41,097 nucleotides of DNA from UBA8444 sp964003875 (lineage in GTDB: Bacteria > Bacteroidota > Bacteroidia > Flavobacteriales > UBA7312): contig CAXFLH010000003.1 in NCBI GenBank assembly GCA_964003875.1, forward strand, positions 1 through 41,097, given 5' to 3'. How positions within the stretch are numbered: position 1 is the stretch's first letter; each line of letters begins with the position of its first letter. This document shows positions 16,200-24,438 of this stretch, in pieces. The notes beneath the pieces were generated by a model. That model saw only the letters and a list, made by a program, of their open reading frames with translations. It made no database searches and had not been told where the DNA came from. Made by a program: the position numbers and the translations under genes.

Positions 16200-17714
16200 T
16201 TATACGAGACTATTTCCTGTCATTTCTTGGGGGATGTCTATTCCCATAATGGTTAGTATAGTTGGGGCAATGTCGCCCAGTTTTCCGTTGTTTAAATGCG
16301 TGTAATCGCTGTTCAATAAAAAGCTTGGCACTAGGTTAGTAGTGTGTGCTGTGTTAGGACTACCGTCAGCATTAATAGCAAAGTCGGCATTGCCGTGGTC
16401 GGCAATAATGATAAAGGCATAATCGCTTTTCAGTCCTGCTTCAACAACTTCTTTAGTACATTGATCTACTGTTTCTACAGCTTTAATGATGGCGTCATAA
16501 TCTCCAGTATGTCCTACCATATCGGGGTTGGCAAAATTAAGACATACAAAGTCGGCAGTAGCTTGTTCTAGCTCAGGCACAATTTTAGCTACAACTTCAT
16601 GAGCACTCATCTCGGGTTGTAAGTCGTAAGTAGCTACTTTTGGAGAGTTTGCCATCAGTCGATTTTCACCTTCAAATTCTGCCTCTCTACCGCCTGAAAA
16701 GAAAAAGGTAACGTGCGGGTATTTTTCTGTTTCTGCAATACGTATTTGCTTCAATCCATTTTCGGCAATGACTTGTCCAAGTGTATTGTTTAGGTTGTCT
16801 TTTTCAAATATGACGTTTACATTTTTGAAATTTTTATCGTACATCGTCATAGTTGTATAGTGTAAGTCTAAAGTAAACATATCAAACTCTGACTTATCTT
16901 CTTGAGTCAGTACAGAAGTGATTTCTCTACATCTATCTGTTCTAAAATTAAAACAGATGACAGCATCACCGTCTTTAATCCTTGCTACAGGCTCATTATT
17001 ATCATTGACACAAACTAAGGGTTTTATAAATTCATCAGTAACACCATCTTCATAAGATTTTTGAATACTCTGTACTATATCTTTTGTCGATTTTCCTTGA
17101 CTTTTAGTTAATAAATCGTAGGCTAGTTTCACACGTTCCCAGCGATTATCTCTGTCCATAGCGTAATACCTGCCACAGACTGAAGCTATCTTTGCACCAT
17201 AAAGGTTGTTTTCTAATTCTTCTATGAATCCTTTGCCACTTTTTGGGTCGGTGTCTCTGCCGTCGGTAAAGACATGAACAAAAACTTCTTTTACTCCAGC
17301 TTTTTGTGCTAAGCGACATACTTCGAATAGGTGTTGGAAATGGGAGTGGATACCACCATCTGAAACGAGTCCCATAAAATGCAAAGCTTTGTTATTGTCA
17401 TTAGCATAGTCAAAGGAAGCTTGCAAGTTTGGCATTTGCTCGAGAGTGTCTTCAGCACATGCTTTATTGATTTTAGCTAGGTCTTGATAAACAATCCTTC
17501 CTGCGCCAATGTTGAGGTGTCCAACTTCAGAATTTCCCATTTGTCCTTCAGGTAGTCCTACTTCCAAACCATCGGTTTGCAGTTCAGCATTGGGGTAATT
17601 GTTGTAAAGTGAATCTATAAATGGGGTGTTAGCATTATGAATAGCATCCGATTTAGTCTTATCACCATGACCCCATCCGTCTAAAATCATTAAAACCGTC
17701 TTCTTTCCTCTCAT
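16200..17714 (-). CDS. gpmI: 2,3-bisphosphoglycerate-independent phosphoglycerate mutase
   Basis: A 504-residue cytosolic glycolytic enzyme interconverting 3- and 2-phosphoglycerate with two Mn ions. The start chosen (17714) gives MRGKKTVLMILDGWG, the normal N-terminus with metal ligand Asp12; ten further codons upstream are open but overlap the promoter. The phosphoserine nucleophile is Ser62 in EGQMGNSEVGHLNIGAGR, exactly the canonical number. The other metal block is IIADHGNADFAIN plus NTAHTTNLVP. A -7 element ends 6 nt before this Met. The peptidase gene follows after 2 bp. Confidence 0.95.
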   Translation of the reverse strand: MRGKKTVLMILDGWGHGDKTKSDAIHNANTPFIDSLYNNYPNAELQTDGLEVGLPEGQMGNSEVGHLNIGAGRIVYQDLAKINKACAEDTLEQMPNLQASFDYANDNNKALHFMGLVSDGGIHSHFQHLFEVCRLAQKAGVKEVFVHVFTDGRDTDPKSGKGFIEELENNLYGAKIASVCGRYYAMDRDNRWERVKLAYDLLTKSQGKSTKDIVQSIQKSYEDGVTDEFIKPLVCVNDNNEPVARIKDGDAVICFNFRTDRCREITSVLTQEDKSEFDMFTLDLHYTTMTMYDKNFKNVNVIFEKDNLNNTLGQVIAENGLKQIRIAETEKYPHVTFFFSGGREAEFEGENRLMANSPKVATYDLQPEMSAHEVVAKIVPELEQATADFVCLNFANPDMVGHTGDYDAIIKAVETVDQCTKEVVEAGLKSDYAFIIIADHGNADFAINADGSPNTAHTTNLVPSFLLNSDYTHLNNGKLGDIAPTILTIMGIDIPQEMTGNSLV

Positions 17715-17720
17715 AGAGCA

Positions 17721-17728
17721 CAAATATA
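17721..17728 (-). promoter_or_regulatory. -7 promoter element of gpmI
   Basis: Read on the minus strand the bases are TATATTTG, an exact TAnnTTTG match, ending 6 nt before the gpmI start codon. A TTG on the minus strand about 20 bp further upstream (plus-strand CAA near 17741-17743) lies close to the expected -33 spacing. The short gap suggests a leaderless message. Confidence 0.55.
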
Positions 17729-17827
17729 ATTGCTTTATTGTCAATTTTAAAGACTAAAACCACTTAAATAAGTTAACCTATATTCATCTTTGATGGCAAC
17801 CTAAAGACAATGTTTAGAATGGAATAT

Positions 17828-17992
17828 TTATTTCAAATAGGCTGAGTATATCCACACTAAATTTTCCTCACTTTCAATGCTAAACATGTACTTGCCAATA
17901 GGAAATAATATTAAAAATAAATTAGTAATAATCAAATGAATAGCTATTGTAGCATTTGAATATTTTTGATTGAGGTCATTTGTTGTTTTCAT
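17828..17992 (-). CDS. Small single-helix membrane protein, unknown
   Basis: A 54-codon frame starting ATG at 17992 and ending TAA at 17828-17830. Residues 15-38 form one hydrophobic helix (TIAIHLIITNLFLILFPIGK), flanked by a polar N-terminus and an acidic C-terminal part with a Trp. It begins 20 bp after the stop of the lipoprotein gene upstream and so may be co-transcribed. There is no strong ribosome-binding site, as is usual in this phylum. A chance open frame cannot be ruled out in such AT-rich DNA, but the coherent membrane segment supports a gene. Confidence 0.4.
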   Translation of the reverse strand: MKTTNDLNQKYSNATIAIHLIITNLFLILFPIGKYMFSIESEENLVWIYSAYLK

Positions 17993-18012
17993 GGTCTTGT
18001 TTTTTAGAAGTT

Positions 18013-18390
18013 TTAGGGGTATAAAAGCTGTTCTAATTCTTTGAGGTCTTTTGGTATAATTGAATATTTTTTGTCATTAAGTTGGTATTGTATTTTACAA
18101 ACTGTGTCAGAATCCCAAATTTCTTTGCTTTTGTATGCAAATAACAATAAGGTATCGCCTTTCTCAAATTTCTCAGGCTTTATGCTGTAGTTTAAAACCT
18201 TTTGATGTGCTTTTATGGATTGTATTTTAAAAAAAGAGTCATTAGCTGGAGCGATGCATTTAAAACGATAATTCGTACCGCTACCCGTTTCTGGACGTCC
18301 TCCAATCCAATGTTGATATGTAGAAGAAATTATAAATTCTTGAGTGTTACAAGAAAAAAGAATAACCAAGAAAATTAAGTGCATTTTCAT
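18013..18390 (-). CDS. Small lipoprotein of unknown function
   Basis: A 125-residue predicted lipoprotein: MKMHLIFLVILFSC gives a lipobox with the Cys at residue 14. The mature part is a compact polar domain with mostly beta character, two further Cys (near 45 and 98) that may form a disulfide, and the run IWDSDTVCKIQYQLNDKKYSIIP at the C-terminal side. I do not recognise the family. It has its own -7 element 4 nt before the start and runs divergently from the porin gene. Confidence 0.65.
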   Translation of the reverse strand: MKMHLIFLVILFSCNTQEFIISSTYQHWIGGRPETGSGTNYRFKCIAPANDSFFKIQSIKAHQKVLNYSIKPEKFEKGDTLLLFAYKSKEIWDSDTVCKIQYQLNDKKYSIIPKDLKELEQLLYP

Positions 18391-18394
18391 ATTA

Positions 18395-18402
18395 CAAAGT
18401 TA
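18395..18402 (-). promoter_or_regulatory. -7 promoter element of the small lipoprotein gene
   Basis: On the minus strand the bases read TAACTTTG, an exact TAnnTTTG match, with only 4 nt between it and the first ATG (a second Met lies two codons inside). No clear -33 TTG is at the right distance. Confidence 0.45.
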
Positions 18403-18472
18403 ATAAAAAACACTTTGAAAAATCATTTTAAAATTTCTTATTTAAAATTAGTCTAAATAAAAATAATGTATT

Positions 18473-18480
18473 TATCTTTG
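18473..18480 (+). promoter_or_regulatory. -7 promoter element of the porin operon
   Basis: TATCTTTG matches TAnnTTTG and lies 30 nt before the ATG at 18511, which also argues against a start further upstream, as that would place the promoter inside the coding sequence. No convincing TTG -33 element is 17-23 bp upstream. Confidence 0.5.
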
Positions 18481-18510
18481 CTAAAAATTAAATACAAAAA
18501 ACTCAAAATA

Positions 18511-19641
18511 ATGAGATTAAAATCACACATATTAATTGCTTTAAGCTTTCTAGCAATACCTTTATTACAGGCTCAAAATACAGCTGAGAATATATTAGGT
18601 GGTAAAGAAGGTTTGATTATTGGAGGTTATGGTCAAATTGATGGAAACTTCAATTTAGACGATGACAACAAAATGAATTCTAATGGTAAACTTGATGTTC
18701 ACCGTTTGGTAACCTTTTTAGGTTATAAGTTTAATGACAAAGCTACTTTTGTTTCGGAATTAGAGTACGAACACGTTGTAGAGCTTTATGTTGAACAAGC
18801 CTTTTTAGACTATAAAATAAAGGACAATATGAGTCTTCAAGCTGGTTTGATGCTTATTCCTATGGGGATTCAAAATTTATATCACGAGCCTCCAACATTC
18901 AATGGTGTTGAACGTACTAACGTAGACAAATATATTGTTCCTACGACTTGGAGAGAAATTGGCGTTGGAATTAATGGTCGCTTAGATGAGCAATCCATTA
19001 ACTATCAGTTGATGATGGTCAATGGTCCATTAGGATACGACAATGGTTCAGCTAATTTTAGTGGTAAAAAAGGTCTTAGAGGTGGTCGTCAGAAAGGTGC
19101 AGAAGCGACTGTTTCGGACTTTGACTTTGCAGGTAGATTATCTTACTTCGGTATGTTAGGTTGGAACTTTGGAGCATCTTTTTATAAGGGTAATTCTGAA
19201 ACTTCTGATTTTGAAGCAGATTCTACTCAAGTTGGCATAACTATGATGGGAGTTGATGCGAGATATAATAACGGTCCTTTCCAAGCTAGAGGTCAGTACA
19301 TTCTTGCCAATTTAGAAAATACGGCTGAGTATAACGCTAAGACTGGTGCTGATGTGGGCTCAAAATTATTAGGTTATTACTTAGAAGCTGGATACAATGT
19401 TTTAGATGGTAAATCTGAAAATGAGCTAATTGTATTCGGACGTTATGAGAATTATAATACACACGAAGAAACAGATGGTTTTGACGCTAATGCTGCTTAC
19501 GATAGAATTGACAAGACAGTAGGTCTGACTTACAAGTTAAATCAAGGTGCTGCTTTTAAAGCGGACTATCAGTTAAAAAGTACTGAGGCATCATCTGAAG
19601 AAACAAAACACCTTAACCTTGGCGTTGCCGTTTGGTTCTAA
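18511..19641 (+). CDS. Outer-membrane porin-like beta-barrel protein
   Basis: A 376-residue barrel: signal peptide MRLKSHILIALSFLAIPLLQAQ, then alternating amphipathic strands to the terminal phenylalanine (HLNLGVAVWF). It resembles phosphate-selective-porin/OprO-P-like proteins of Bacteroidota in the opening GLIIGGYGQIDGNFN and in LVTFLGYKFNDKATFVSELEYEH followed by VEQAFLDYKIKDNMSLQAGLMLIPMG. The substrate is not evident. It is followed by a gene for an FMN-binding periplasmic protein and a multi-helix membrane protein in the same orientation, so it may be the outer-membrane part of that system. The start at 18511 gives a clean signal peptide. Confidence 0.82.
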   Translation: MRLKSHILIALSFLAIPLLQAQNTAENILGGKEGLIIGGYGQIDGNFNLDDDNKMNSNGKLDVHRLVTFLGYKFNDKATFVSELEYEHVVELYVEQAFLDYKIKDNMSLQAGLMLIPMGIQNLYHEPPTFNGVERTNVDKYIVPTTWREIGVGINGRLDEQSINYQLMMVNGPLGYDNGSANFSGKKGLRGGRQKGAEATVSDFDFAGRLSYFGMLGWNFGASFYKGNSETSDFEADSTQVGITMMGVDARYNNGPFQARGQYILANLENTAEYNAKTGADVGSKLLGYYLEAGYNVLDGKSENELIVFGRYENYNTHEETDGFDANAAYDRIDKTVGLTYKLNQGAAFKADYQLKSTEASSEETKHLNLGVAVWF

Positions 19642-19675
19642 TTTTAGAAAATTGGTTAGTAAAATTTATAATCAA

Positions 19676-20179
19676 ATGCTTATCAAAAGAGTTGTACCTA
19701 CCATACTGGTGGGTATACTCTTTTTAGTACTTTGTGCTAATAAGGCATATGCTCAGTGGGTGCCATCAGACAAGATGTTGTCCAAAGCAGAGCTTAGTGT
19801 TCAGAAGCAGTTTAATATTGATTATTCCAAATCAGCTATCGATTTGAACCCTAATTATTATGAGTTAACTACAAACGATAGCATCATTGGTTATATGTGT
19901 TTACAACAAGCGCCTAGTAAGCACGATATGTTTGATTTTTTAGCCATTTACTCTAGTGAAATGAACTTGCTTAAGCTTCAAATTTTGGCATATAGAGAAA
20001 ATTATGGTGGTGAAATTGCCAATAAGCGATGGCTAAAACAGTTTTTGACACGCCCTACAGAAAAAGTCCAAGCCATTTCTGGAGCAACTATTTCTGTAGA
20101 ATCTATGAAAATGGTCGTATCTTCGCTGAACCAAAAAATGAAAAATTGGCATCAAGTACACCACATAACAAGCAAGTAA
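19676..20179 (+). CDS. Periplasmic FMN-binding domain protein
   Basis: A 167-residue exported protein: signal MLIKRVVPTILVGILFLVLCANKAYAQ, then a short domain ending VQAISGATISVESMKMVVSSL. The SGAT motif near residue 138 is the covalent flavinylation site of FMN-binding domains (RnfG/NqrC type), in which ApbE attaches FMN to the Thr. The rest is shorter than RnfG. The gene follows the porin by 34 bp, and its stop overlaps the next start (TAATG at 20177-20181). It likely carries electrons in the periplasm between the downstream membrane protein and an acceptor. A start upstream in frame exists, but it would have no signal peptide. Confidence 0.78.
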   Translation: MLIKRVVPTILVGILFLVLCANKAYAQWVPSDKMLSKAELSVQKQFNIDYSKSAIDLNPNYYELTTNDSIIGYMCLQQAPSKHDMFDFLAIYSSEMNLLKLQILAYRENYGGEIANKRWLKQFLTRPTEKVQAISGATISVESMKMVVSSLNQKMKNWHQVHHITSK

Positions 20180-20667
20180 TGGATTTCAAACTTCAGCAAT
20201 TACCCAAAGCCCTCAGAATATCTTTATCTGTTTTTTTGCTGACGCTTTCTTTTGGTTACTTTTCGGGTTTAGATTTATTAAAGCATACTACAGATTTCAA
20301 ATCTAAGGGCATACAAGAAAATGTACTTGGAAACGAATTTAACGAAGAAGCAGAGGAGTTGCATTTTAAGATGTCTGAAAGAGAATTACACGGTATAATT
20401 CATAGTCATGTAATAACTATTTCTATACTATTTGCTATTTTATCTTTTATGGTATTTTTTACTAGTTTACCTAGTGGACTTAAGTCCTTTTTAATGATAG
20501 AGCCTAACATTTCTTTAGTTGTTACCTTTGGTGGTTTGTGGCTACTTTGGTTAGGGCATACATGGGTTAAGTATGTAATAATGATATCAGGTATTTTGAT
20601 GCATTTGTCCTTAATACTGCTGGTTGTAACGCTGTTATGGCAATTACATTTGAAAAAAGACAATTAA
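20179..20667 (+). CDS. Four-helix membrane protein with intramembrane histidines, partner of the FMN-binding protein
   Basis: A 162-residue protein with hydrophobic segments at about 13-30, 74-98, 113-130 and 133-156. Histidines fall at helix edges or inside: HGIIHSHVITISILFAI (about 73-89), LGHTWVKYVIMISGILMHLSLILL (about 126-149). This resembles the bis-histidine arrangement of small membrane cytochromes b, but that is inference. It overlaps the FMN-protein stop by 1 bp (TAATG), so the two are translationally coupled. Its stop overlaps the convergent crtZ stop by a few bases. The family is not one I can name. Confidence 0.68.
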   Translation: MDFKLQQLPKALRISLSVFLLTLSFGYFSGLDLLKHTTDFKSKGIQENVLGNEFNEEAEELHFKMSERELHGIIHSHVITISILFAILSFMVFFTSLPSGLKSFLMIEPNISLVVTFGGLWLLWLGHTWVKYVIMISGILMHLSLILLVVTLLWQLHLKKDN

Positions 20668-21107
20668 ACTTTGGCTTCTTTCCAATATTTGAAAGGAACA
20701 ATCAACATTCCAAAACAAGACCCATCTTCTTTTACTAGACTTTTATGATGCACTTTATGTGCTTTTCGTATAGCTTTAAAATAAGGTATGCGTGTGCGCT
20801 TGAATAGCTTTATGCGTTGATGAATGAAGACTTCATGAACTATAAAGTAGGCAAAGCCATAGAGCGTAATTCCAATTCCAACATAAAGAAGGGTAGAACC
20901 TATAATCATAAAGGCAGCGCCAGGAATAGCAAAAATTAGAAAGAAAGCATCGTTGTTTTCTAGGATTCTATCTTTATTGACTTGGTGATGGTCTTTGTGT
21001 AATTTCCATAAAAATCCGTGCATAACATATTTATGCGTTGCCCAAGCGATGAATTCCATTAGCCAAAATGTGACAATAACGATGGATATATTTAAGATTA
21101 AGCTCAT
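20664..21107 (-). CDS. crtZ: Beta-carotene hydroxylase
   Basis: A 147-residue membrane di-iron hydroxylase that adds 3-hydroxyl groups to beta-ionone rings, making zeaxanthin from beta-carotene. Four His clusters are all present: HKYVMHG (about 26-32), HKDHHQ (about 38-43), HEVFIHQR (about 90-97) and HKVHHK (about 116-121). Length is at the short end but complete for bacterial CrtZ of Bacteroidota. It is the last gene of a leftward operon that begins at 25540, 9 bp after idi. The lycopene cyclase that must supply its substrate is not in this operon or window. Confidence 0.92.
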   Translation of the reverse strand: MSLILNISIVIVTFWLMEFIAWATHKYVMHGFLWKLHKDHHQVNKDRILENNDAFFLIFAIPGAAFMIIGSTLLYVGIGITLYGFAYFIVHEVFIHQRIKLFKRTRIPYFKAIRKAHKVHHKSLVKEDGSCFGMLIVPFKYWKEAKV

Positions 21108-21116
21108 GAATTGAAA

Positions 21117-21659
21117 TTAAGCAATTAAAACTTCTTTTTTTACGGTTGATTTTATTTTCAAAACTCTGTCAACACAGATTTTAAACCATGGTGTAAAAGT
21201 ATGAGGATTTTCGTTGATTTCCTGTATTAAATCGTTCGAATTTATATATCTATAATCTCCAACTTCAGATGGGTTAGGCTTAGGTTTTTCATCAGAGAAA
21301 CCGATATAAACATGATCTAGTTCATTTTCAATAAGTCCATTGTCAAACGAAGCACGATACAAGAAATTAAAAGCAAAAAACACATCACATTCTATTCCCA
21401 TTTCTTCTTTGAGTCGTCTTTCTGCAGCACGTTTTACTATTTCATTACCTCTAGGGTGACTACATGCTGTATTGCTCCACAGACCCGGTGTATGGTATTT
21501 GTGAAAAGCACGTTGTTGGAGTAACATTTCTCCTTTACTATTAAAAACAAAAATAGATATAGCTCGATGTAAAAGCCCTTTTTGATGTGCTTCTAATTTA
21601 CCTATTTTACCAATAGGGTTGTCATTTTTATCTACCAGTATAACTTGTTCTTCCATCAT
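21117..21659 (-). CDS. idi: Isopentenyl-diphosphate delta-isomerase, type I
   Basis: A 180-residue NUDIX-fold enzyme converting isopentenyl diphosphate to dimethylallyl diphosphate, feeding carotenoid synthesis. The catalytic Cys is in SNTACSHPRG (about residue 69), the Nudix-like helix is AAERRLKEEMGIE, and the catalytic Glu is in ENELDHVY (about 119). Two successive Met codons begin the frame; either gives a normal protein, and the start overlaps the preceding gene by about 30 bp. Its location inside the carotenoid operon shows dedicated supply of precursors under the same control. Confidence 0.92.
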   Translation of the reverse strand: MMEEQVILVDKNDNPIGKIGKLEAHQKGLLHRAISIFVFNSKGEMLLQQRAFHKYHTPGLWSNTACSHPRGNEIVKRAAERRLKEEMGIECDVFFAFNFLYRASFDNGLIENELDHVYIGFSDEKPKPNPSEVGDYRYINSNDLIQEINENPHTFTPWFKICVDRVLKIKSTVKKEVLIA

Positions 21660-22119
21660 TTAATGTTTTGAAAATTGGTATTATAAATTGTTGAAGTTCT
21701 TCTGAAGTTGTATAAATATTATTATTAATAAATTGACTATCCTCTTCCATATTTAGTTTGTAATCTAAAATAGCAGGAGTGCCGTCTTGTACACAAAATC
21801 GTAAAAATCTTAGTTCAATATCTTTAGGGTATTGACTAATCACCTTCTCTAATTGTTCTTTACCTTCTCCAAATGACTTGAGTTTATCAATAGGATTTAT
21901 AGCAAATTTACTCTGAAGTAAAATAGCGATAGCGTGGTATGTAAACTTCTTATAGCCACTTTCAATTGAGCTATTTTTTGTCAGTTCATACAGTTCGTTA
22001 GCCTTATCTTCTTCAAATGAGGCTTCTATGTACAATTCTCTAAGCTCCGAAAGATTAAGTTCTTGTGCTTGGATATTAGCTAAAGAGAGCAATAAGGATA
22101 TGATAATCCAAAATTTCAT
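21628..22119 (-). CDS. Exported protein of unknown function conserved in carotenoid operons
   Basis: A 163-residue protein with an N-terminal signal peptide (FWIIISLLLSLANIQAQ) and an all-helical mature part with TPR-like amphipathic helices (ELYIEASFEEDKANELYEL; KKFTYHAIAILLQSKFA; LEKVISQYPKDIELRFLRFC). The last of these, YPKDIELRFLR, resembles tetratricopeptide consensus. The gene overlaps crtB by 4 bp (ATGA) and idi by about 30 bp, so it is tightly embedded in the operon. I do not know its function; being exported, it is unlikely to be an enzyme of the pigment pathway itself. Confidence 0.75.
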   Translation of the reverse strand: MKFWIIISLLLSLANIQAQELNLSELRELYIEASFEEDKANELYELTKNSSIESGYKKFTYHAIAILLQSKFAINPIDKLKSFGEGKEQLEKVISQYPKDIELRFLRFCVQDGTPAILDYKLNMEEDSQFINNNIYTTSEELQQFIIPIFKTLNDGRTSYTGR

Positions 22120-22955
22120 ATCAAGTTAAATTGATTTTTGACCATAGATTGTAGCATCAAACTGATTTTATTAGAATTAGGAATTCTGATACGCTCTTGT
22201 AAAATTCTTGAAGATGGTAAGGATTTAATCTTGCGGAATAAATTATAATAATAGATATAAGCCAAATAGACTCCACCTCTAGAACTCAATGGTAGTTTTT
22301 TTATTCCAACAAGAGCATCTGCAAAATCAATTTCTATATCTTCTTCTATTTTTTGTTTATCTTCTTCTGAGAAGTTTACCATATTAACTCCTGGAAAATA
22401 GGTTCTCCCTAAATAGGAGAAGTCGCTGTTAGCATCTCTAAGAAAATTAACTTTTTGGAAAGCCGAACCTAAACTCATAGCACTAGGTTTAAGAGCTTCA
22501 TATTGTTCTTCTTTACCCTCAACAAAGACTTTTAAGCACATCAGACCAACTACTTCTGCTGAACCTAAAATATATTTATTGTATTTGTCGGTATCATAGG
22601 TTTGCAATTCATCCAAATCCATTTCCATACTATCTAAGAAAGTATTGATAAGTTCCCATTCAATATTGTAATCATGTACTACTTTTTGGAAACTATTTAA
22701 GATAGGGTTCAAGCTAATTTTAGATTTAATAGCGTCTATAGTATCTTGCTTGAATTTGTGAAACAAACGGTGTTTGTCATAATCGTGAAAGGTATCCACT
22801 ATTTCATCAGCAAATCGGACAAAGCCATAGATGCCATAAATAGGGGCGTGTAATCTTTTATCTAAGGCTTTGATGCCAAAGCTAAAACTTGTACTGTAGG
22901 CTATAGTTGTCAGCTTACTGCATTTGTCAGAGACATTGTCAAAAATATACTTCAT
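22116..22955 (-). CDS. crtB: Phytoene/squalene synthase family protein (phytoene synthase)
   Basis: A 279-residue head-to-head prenyl synthase that condenses two geranylgeranyl diphosphates to phytoene. The N-terminal SYSTSFSFGIKALDK-type segment, first Asp-rich motif VRFADEIVDTFHD (about 47-59) and second motif NFLRDANSDFSYLGRTYFP (about 165-183) are in the expected order. The second motif is a diverged form of DxxxD, retaining both Asp. It lies 2 bp after crtI and overlaps the unknown exported gene by 4 bp. Neighbouring crtI makes phytoene rather than squalene the probable product. Confidence 0.92.
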   Translation of the reverse strand: MKYIFDNVSDKCSKLTTIAYSTSFSFGIKALDKRLHAPIYGIYGFVRFADEIVDTFHDYDKHRLFHKFKQDTIDAIKSKISLNPILNSFQKVVHDYNIEWELINTFLDSMEMDLDELQTYDTDKYNKYILGSAEVVGLMCLKVFVEGKEEQYEALKPSAMSLGSAFQKVNFLRDANSDFSYLGRTYFPGVNMVNFSEEDKQKIEEDIEIDFADALVGIKKLPLSSRGGVYLAYIYYYNLFRKIKSLPSSRILQERIRIPNSNKISLMLQSMVKNQFNLI

Positions 22956-22957
22956 AA

Positions 22958-24430
22958 TTAGATTAGGTTAGATTCTACAATGTGTTTTGCAACGACTTGC
23001 CCGGAAATAATAGAAGGGGGCACGCCAGGTCCGGGTACTGTCAGTTGACCTGTGTAGAATAGGTTATTTATTTTCTTATTAATAATTTTAGGTTTAAAAT
23101 TTGCAGTTTGAAGAAGTGTGTTTGCTAATCCGTAAGCATTGCCTTTGTAAGCGTTGTAGTCGTTTACGAAATCCTTAACACAATAACTTTTTTTATACTC
23201 AATATAATCTCTAATAGTCTGTCCTGTAAAGTTTTCAAGACGCTTAAGCATTATGTCAAAGTATTTTTCTCTAACACTTTCACTGTCTTTAAGTCCTGGT
23301 GCGATAGGCATCAAAAAGAAGATATTTTCTTTACCTTTTGGAGCTACACTTGGATCTGTTTTTGAAGGGCAACAAACATAAAATAGAGGTTTGTTGGGCC
23401 ACTGAGGATCAGTATAAATTTCATTGGTGTGTTGTTCAATATCTTCATCAAAAAATAAATTGTGATGAATAAGTTTATTGAGTTTTTTATTTACACCAAC
23501 ATAAAACAATAGGCTAGAAGGAGAGAAGGTTCTTTTTTGCCAGTAGCTATCATTGTAGTTTCTGTATTTAGGTGGTATTAATTTGCTGTCAACGTGGTTG
23601 TAGTCTGCTGAACCTACAACTATATCCGTTTCAAATATTCTTTTGTCTGTTACGATTGATTGGATAGTTTTATCTTCAATATTAACGGATTGTACAGCTT
23701 CGTTAGTATGAAATTCAACGCCTTGATCTGAACAAATTTCTTTGAAAGCATCAATGACTTTTCCAAAACCTCCCATTGGGTAGAAAGTACCTTTTTTAAT
23801 GCCTGAATAGGTCATTAGACTATATAATGCTGGAGTTTGGCTCGGTGCAGTTCCTAAGAATAGTACAGGAAACTCTAACAAAGATTTTAGATATGGGTTT
23901 TTAAAATACTTAGCTACATGCTTTCTGTAAGAAGTGAATACTTGTAGCTTAAAGACATTAGCAAAAAGCTCAGGCTTGCACACCTCTGATAGAGATAAGC
24001 CGGGTTCGTAAACCAATTGGTTGATGCCGAAGTCATATTTAAATTCGGCTTCTTTCATAAATTCTTCTAACTTTTTAGATGAACCTTTTTCAAAATGCTC
24101 GAACATTTCACAAACTTCTGACCATTCAGATGATAGTTTCATAGTTTTGTCTTGTTCGAAGATGATTTGAAAACCAGGATCTAATTGAATGAGCTCAAAG
24201 TAGTCACTTGCTTTTTTGCCAAATTGAGCAAAAAATTTATCGAATACATCTGCCATCCAATACCAACTTGGCCCCATATCAAATGTATAGCCTTCAGATT
24301 CAAATTGTCTAGCACGACCACCGATACTTGCGTTTTTTTCAAAGACACTAACTTGATGCCCTTCTTTAGCAAGAAAAGCAGCAGCGCTTAAGCCTGAAAA
24401 TCCACTTCCTATGACTGAAATTTTGCTCAT
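22958..24430 (-). CDS. crtI: Phytoene desaturase
   Basis: A 490-residue FAD-dependent CrtI-type desaturase/isomerase converting phytoene to lycopene. The N-terminal dinucleotide fold is VIGSGFSGLSAAAFLAKEGH with the acidic residue FEKN after it, followed by ARQFESEGYTFDMGPSWYWM. The C-terminal signature NLFYTGQLTVPGPGVPPSIISGQ is the bacterial-type phytoene dehydrogenase pattern. Length is standard. It is membrane-associated but without true transmembrane helices. It follows folE by 8 bp and precedes crtB by 2 bp; the whole set appears to be transcribed from the promoter region near 25542-25573. Confidence 0.94.
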   Translation of the reverse strand: MSKISVIGSGFSGLSAAAFLAKEGHQVSVFEKNASIGGRARQFESEGYTFDMGPSWYWMADVFDKFFAQFGKKASDYFELIQLDPGFQIIFEQDKTMKLSSEWSEVCEMFEHFEKGSSKKLEEFMKEAEFKYDFGINQLVYEPGLSLSEVCKPELFANVFKLQVFTSYRKHVAKYFKNPYLKSLLEFPVLFLGTAPSQTPALYSLMTYSGIKKGTFYPMGGFGKVIDAFKEICSDQGVEFHTNEAVQSVNIEDKTIQSIVTDKRIFETDIVVGSADYNHVDSKLIPPKYRNYNDSYWQKRTFSPSSLLFYVGVNKKLNKLIHHNLFFDEDIEQHTNEIYTDPQWPNKPLFYVCCPSKTDPSVAPKGKENIFFLMPIAPGLKDSESVREKYFDIMLKRLENFTGQTIRDYIEYKKSYCVKDFVNDYNAYKGNAYGLANTLLQTANFKPKIINKKINNLFYTGQLTVPGPGVPPSIISGQVVAKHIVESNLI

Positions 24431-24438
24431 TTGTAGTC

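Noticed and set aside
17745..17827. Possible regulatory RNA or terminator upstream of gpmI
   Set aside because: No stable hairpin or repeated motif is visible; only AT-rich spacer sequence and the promoter at its edge.
21708..21715. TTGTATAA inside the unknown gene of the carotenoid operon (also one at 1431-1438)
   Set aside because: No TTATACAA arm at the required distance and both lie within coding sequence; chance matches in AT-rich DNA.
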